Shown: piece after piece, positions 59,240-64,000 of the stretch
Layout of the letters: every line of letters begins with the position of its first letter
How positions within the stretch are numbered: the first letter of the stretch is position 1
DNA from: Pelodera strongyloides
Taxonomy: Eukaryota > Nematoda > Chromadorea > Rhabditida > Rhabditidae
Direction: 5' to 3'
Assembly: GCA_036852015.1 (NCBI GenBank)
Contig: JAANDG010000174.1
Span: forward strand, 1 to 64,000
DNA length: 64,000 bases
The notes under the pieces: model-generated
The model's input: only the letters and a program-made list of their open reading frames with translations
Database searches by the model: none
What the model was told of the DNA's origin: nothing
Program-made: the position numbers and the translations under genes

Positions 59240-62200
59240 TTACCTATCAACTACAGGTAACGATGATACCGTATTCCAGTCACTATCAGTGTGTTTCAGT
59301 TCTCCACACATTAATTGAATGCACTGCGCTAGCTGCTCGTAGGTGATACGACCGATCTTTCTGCCTAAAGATGATATGTATATTTTGCACGGAAGGTTTA
59401 TAATGCCGTTTGAAGAGAAACCGAAACGGATGTTTGAAAAAATTGTGTGTTCTGCCCAATTTGTGGGCGTTGAAGTCTATTATCGCTCCACTAACTGCAC
59501 GCTCCTAGGGCGCAACCTATTTACGTGGTAATTCGACTTACCTGTACTATAACCTGGTGTAGCTATTCCATTCAAAACAGGGCGAAAGTCTGCATACCCC
59601 AACTCCAGGTCGATATCTTCTGTGCTTTCGATCGATAACTAAAATTTCTTATTTTCTACAACCTATCTAATTTTGACAAAAGTAAGTTGTTATTTCCACT
59701 TCCACAAAGTTTTATCCCAGCCTGTCATTCAATGAGCATAGAAAATTTCATCCTTTAACTAGGCGACTGCTTTAGAAAATGCTAACTGATGCGACGACCT
59801 CTCCATGAACCAGAGTATTCTGTTTGCACGTACTTTCTTCAAGTGTTGTTTGGCGGTTTCTGGCTTCATTCCTCTACCGAATAATCTCTTTTGGAATTGT
59901 TCCACAACACGCTTCTTGTGGTTCAGAGATGTATCTGAGTAGTGGTTTATATTATAAGTTTATTATTCTTACAATTATAAAAAAGTGGTCCAACAAACTT
60001 TCGCCTTCAAGGCAATATGTTCCTAGGCGGCATGCTATAATTGAATCCAGAATTCAAAAAAGTAAACCCACCTTGTGGATTCGACTCAACAATATTGTGA
60101 ATGTTCTGAATGAGTTTTAGTATCTGAAGGACCGGGTCGGAAATTGGACGAAGAACACTCGACCTTAAAAAGGGAATAAAACACGTGTTGTTTCTCAGGG
60201 AGTAAATTGTGGGTGCTATGAAGTCGAAACTCATGTCCAAGTTCCTGGGTACTGTGCTACTGAATTTCTGCATGCAGGCGCGATTCAAACTAACCTCACT
60301 GTCACGGCAGGCGGATCACTGCGTTGTGAAGGACCCGACGAAGACCTTTTATGCGAAGATCTGACTTGAAGAACGCCCAGAGATGAGCGATGTTGTTTTA
60401 TACTGACCACTGGCTGAAATTATCAAACGTATGGCTTGAAACCTCCAAAATTTTCAAATACGGCAGCTATCCGTACCGAACTACAGAAGTCCGCTGTTAT
60501 TCAAGTTACGGGCTCAGTTCTTGAGGTGCCGATAAATTCTTCGACCCCAACATCCCGAATACACCGACTTACTTTTGTTGGCAAATTGGGCAGAGTGGTT
60601 GATAGAGGAAGACTGCATCGCCCTCTTCCGACAGTTCCAGCGGACAGTGATTTACCAGAAGAACCTACAAGTTCTTGATTCAATCACATATTACATGCGT
60701 TTTTGACACTTCTAAAACTAATACCTTATGTACCCATACTCATGGTACATTGCTTCCTTTGTGGTTGGACGTCCACATCTTTATTGCACTGCGTCTGACT
60801 TCTGTCAATATTGAAAGAGTCACTACGATTACATAAAGTGTCGGAGTACTGTCACGGGATAGATGACACTACATTGCCAATGTTATCGGACGTTCAACCC
60901 CATTAAAATGTTACAGTTACAGGTTACAGGTGCATACGTCTTTGTCCTTTCGGTTTGTCAATATTGAGTCCGGGTAGTATGGGAAGTCTTTCCTGTGGAA
61001 TCTCTTCTCTCTTCTGTATCTGACCGGCCGAGAGAGATGTTCTTCTTGTCGATTTCCTTCCATCTCCGACAGCCGATGTTGACGAAGAGTTCAACGATGA
61101 AGATAAGTCCCTGGATTCGGGTAAGTTAAGCTTTTCATGAATGTCCAAGAATGCGCTTCTTGATATAAGTTAGTCTAGTCTCTCTCTTCACTTATTTCGT
61201 CACATTTACCTATCCAGAGTGATATTTTAATTCAAGTTTTAAAAATATCCAAGAATCCGATTCGTCTCCACTACTTCTTGATTGACATTCTTTAGTAGTC
61301 TCTATTTCACTAGTTTCTCGCCTACTTGAGCTACGAACATACCTGGGCTCAGACTTCAGCAGTCCTTGTGCAGTTCTTGTCGTCTGAGTAGATTCCTTCC
61401 TCGTCGACATTTGCGACCTGTAGTACAGACTAGAGTTAATCAACCTCCCTGCTAAACCGGTATCAAGCACCGTATGTGGGTGGGCACGTGCCGATCCCTT
61501 TGTCCAAAAGACTCTTCACGTCCACATTAGGACGATATCAGAAGGCGTCGTACCTGTATATCTGATCGAAGGCGAGTAAGAGGGAGGGTCCAATCAAGGA
61601 AGATATCTTATCAATGTCCGGTCTGTTCTCAGGTTCTGCTTGAAGACAAGAAGCCACAAGATCGCAGATGTTTCTGAAGCATACCGTCATCAGTTCTATG
61701 GTAATTCATGTTATACTCGTGCTGCTGGACTGTTGCTATTTTATGCTGTATTAATTTAATGCTCAAAACTCAAAACGATAAAATAAGTCGAAGGTCTCTC
61801 ACTTTGAGTACTGTCCTTCTATTGCCTCATATCGTCCTTCAACAATAAGTGTTGCTAATTGGAGCATATTCTGGGAATAGAATGCGGGGCGGAGATTGCA
61901 CATCTAAACATTAAGGATATTTGAAAGATTGAACTTGGTTCCGACAACGCTTGCTACGGCTGTGAGCCGAAAATCGGTTGAGAAGTAAAAGAAAAACAAT
62001 CGTATAACACAAATGCGGGATACGATTCTTGCTCATCGTAGCCAAAAGTAAAGACTTGCCTCGTAAATACAGCACCCGAATGACCAAATATCGGCTTTTT
62101 CTCCATAGGGAAGATGTTGAACGATCTCAGGGCTAAAGAATATTAACAATGCAAAACTGGGTAATGTAATGTTTCACACAGCACACACCATGTTTTATTT

Positions 62201-63938
62201 AATTACTTCTCTGATATCCACTCACCAACTGTACACAATAGTTCCAGCGGTTGATTTCAGATAGTCAGCACCACGTTCCTTTGCCAAACCGAAATCGGCT
62301 GCAAATTCAATTTTTGAAAATATTTATCCTCATATAATATTATGTTACCAATTGGTTTGCTGTACATTATAACACACAATTAGTCGAGTCTAAGTTATGT
62401 TTCGAGGGGATAGTCGTTAGATGCGTACCTTAAAGGAAGGCAGTCACTTCAAAATCAACTTTTTTATTCAATTTTTATTAGATGCAAACAGATTTATAAA
62501 ACAATATGCAGCCCATAAAAATCCACATAAAATGGAACTCAGGGAGAGAAATCAATGAGAATGAGTTTTGATAAATGACCGACGCCGGTGCATATATGCA
62601 ATTGCCAGGGGTACTTGGAGAGTGAACAGCCTGCAGTGTTACACCTGGCGCGTGGTTTATCACTGCAGGGTATTTATTATGAAACTCTATGCGGGCAATT
62701 ATAAACTACGGTATATAAGTAAAAGTCATAAACAGGGATTTCTCTCCCTGAGTTCGTTTTGCCGTACTTTGGCGCTGGAATCGTCGTTTTCTTCACATAC
62801 TTGAACAATTAATGAAAAGCTAATAAAAAATACGAATTTGTAGTGACTGCGATCCTTTAATGCATACAATAGAAACTGGAGCATTATATATGTCGTATCT
62901 CTTCGTTTGAATTTATCCTTACTTATTACAACTCGTTCCTCGTCTCCAATCATTATGTTACTTGGTTTGAGATCTCGGTGCACAATTCGCTTCTCTTTGT
63001 GAAGGTACCGTAATGCCATCGACATCTGCAACCAATGGGCTGGTGACTGAACTGGGCCAGTGCAAGTTGTACAAGGAATAGGACTGGTCCGGCTCGTACA
63101 GGCCTCTCGTGACTCATTCATGGAAACTATATATGTGCCTCAGAAAGATTAGTTCCGTAAGTTGATCTATTGTTCTTCTTTTTTACCTGAATCACGATAT
63201 TCCATACAGTATCTTCTGAGAACTGTTCACCCTTCTCCTTGGTCGATTGTATGTGCTCCTGAATATCTAAGGATTACTGTTCAGAGATCTTTTTGACTCT
63301 TGAAACTTGAAACTTTCAAAAATCTGAATTCGCCCTGCTTGCGTGCAAAGTAAGCTCCGCCCAATATAAACAGCTAGTTGATTTTGGATTTGACATGTGT
63401 ATTGATTTCAAACCGTTCTGGATTTGTTCCCTGTTTAAATCACGACAGGCCTGCTTCTGAGAAGGAGACTGAGGATCATGGAACTCATAAGAGCACCACA
63501 TTTGTATGGAGTACGTTCCCTCTCCAGTCTTCTTGTGCTTACCTTGAGTGAAGCTCCTTCGATCAGATCCATCACAATGTACAGTTTACTGTTGTGCACG
63601 AACACTTTGCGATATCGAACAATGTTTGGATGGCGCATCTAAAAGGGAAATTAGGGAGTGCAAACGAGCACCCTTTATCTTTTATTTTTTTTAACGAGCA
63701 CCGGATGAGGAAGCTTTGACGACGTCGTCTGGACTGATGGTCTGGACGACCGAATACTGATGATGTCGTGTAATCGACACCAAAATTCCTGCGAATGGGT
63801 GTGATTGGACGGATGCTGCCATTTATGTTTCAAAATATATATTACCTGTTGTCGAATGATCTTCACTTCACTGATCACATCACCCACACTTTTCTGATGT
63901 TCCGAAGAGGAAGACGACATCATTGAGTTCATGAAAAT
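59240..63938 (-). CDS. nek10: NEK10, NIMA-related kinase (3' part, C-terminus complete)
   Basis: Sixteen exons in coding order: 63938-63846, 63638-63543, 63258-63187, 63025-62923, 62298-62226, 62132-62060, 61903-61803, 61673-61554, 61417-61343, 61110-60938, 60673-60573, 60413-60300, 60267-60072, 59934-59834, 59638-59542 and 59364-59240 (TAA). They give 570 residues. NEK10 is a serine/threonine kinase tied to motile-cilia assembly and the DNA-damage checkpoint. Visible kinase parts: VISEVKIIRQQ (helix C), MRHPNIVRY, LYIVMDLIEGASL (hinge), LRYLHKEKRIVHRDLKPSN (catalytic loop, Asp105), DFGLAKE (123-129) and CPEIVQHLPYGEKADIWSFG. A serine-rich linker follows, then RPISDPVLQILKLIQ, HKKRVVEQFQKRLFGRG and ITYEQLAQCIQLM, all typical of the NEK10 tail. 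The intron after 62060 has a GC donor. The glycine loop and N-terminal armadillo repeats lie beyond the right edge. The exon starting at 60673 has a weak acceptor. Confidence 0.93.
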
Positions 63939-64000
63939 CTGTTTGAAAAAAATAAACATAAGATGGTAAAGTTGACGTTGAAGAATGAACTACAATTAGG

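Overview
The window is nuclear DNA of a non-vertebrate animal. It shows intron-rich, spliced genes with GT...AG borders, AATAAA signals and many short transposons. It also carries animal genes for cilia (BBS7, NEK10), mitochondrial complex I (NDUFS8) and RNA editing (ADAR). I cannot place the species; the small intergenic gaps and very abundant MITE and foldback elements are compatible with an early-branching animal, but that is inference. I rebuilt every gene model by hand from splice sites and reading phase. Where I name a gene, the protein was matched to remembered family sequences, not to a database search.

Layout. 1-10353 (+): the 3' part of BBS7 (seven exons, C-terminus complete), its introns filled with foldback elements, MITEs, a 57-base poly-G run, a GC-rich repeat and a non-LTR retrotransposon fragment. 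10354-14771: accessory DNA with a duplicated NDUFS8 promoter and start split by a transposon, a block open on both strands, and a long palindromic Tc1/mariner-type MITE. 14920-18050 (+): a small two-RRM protein gene with a 1-kb foldback element in an intron. 20235-21849 (+): complete NDUFS8. 22196-28088 (+): complete ADAR, starting only 172 bases after the NDUFS8 polyadenylation signal. 28089-32693: no gene seen. 32694-50299 (+): a 23-exon AUTS2/fibrosin/Tay-family chromatin regulator of about 1442 residues with a Gln/Ala-rich C-terminal half. 51957-54653 (-): a four-helix MARVEL-like membrane protein. 56627-58067: a doubtful spliced transcript. 59240-63938 (-): NEK10, from inside the kinase N-lobe to the C-terminus; its 5' part lies beyond the right edge.

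The genes do not form one pathway. BBS7 and NEK10 both act at cilia but are unlinked ends of the window. NDUFS8 and ADAR are tightly spaced head-to-tail. The strongest structural signals are the inverted-repeat elements: some lie inside introns, where the transcript would fold into long double-stranded RNA, the class of substrate that the ADAR encoded here acts on. No prokaryotic system, CRISPR array, rRNA or intact tRNA was found.
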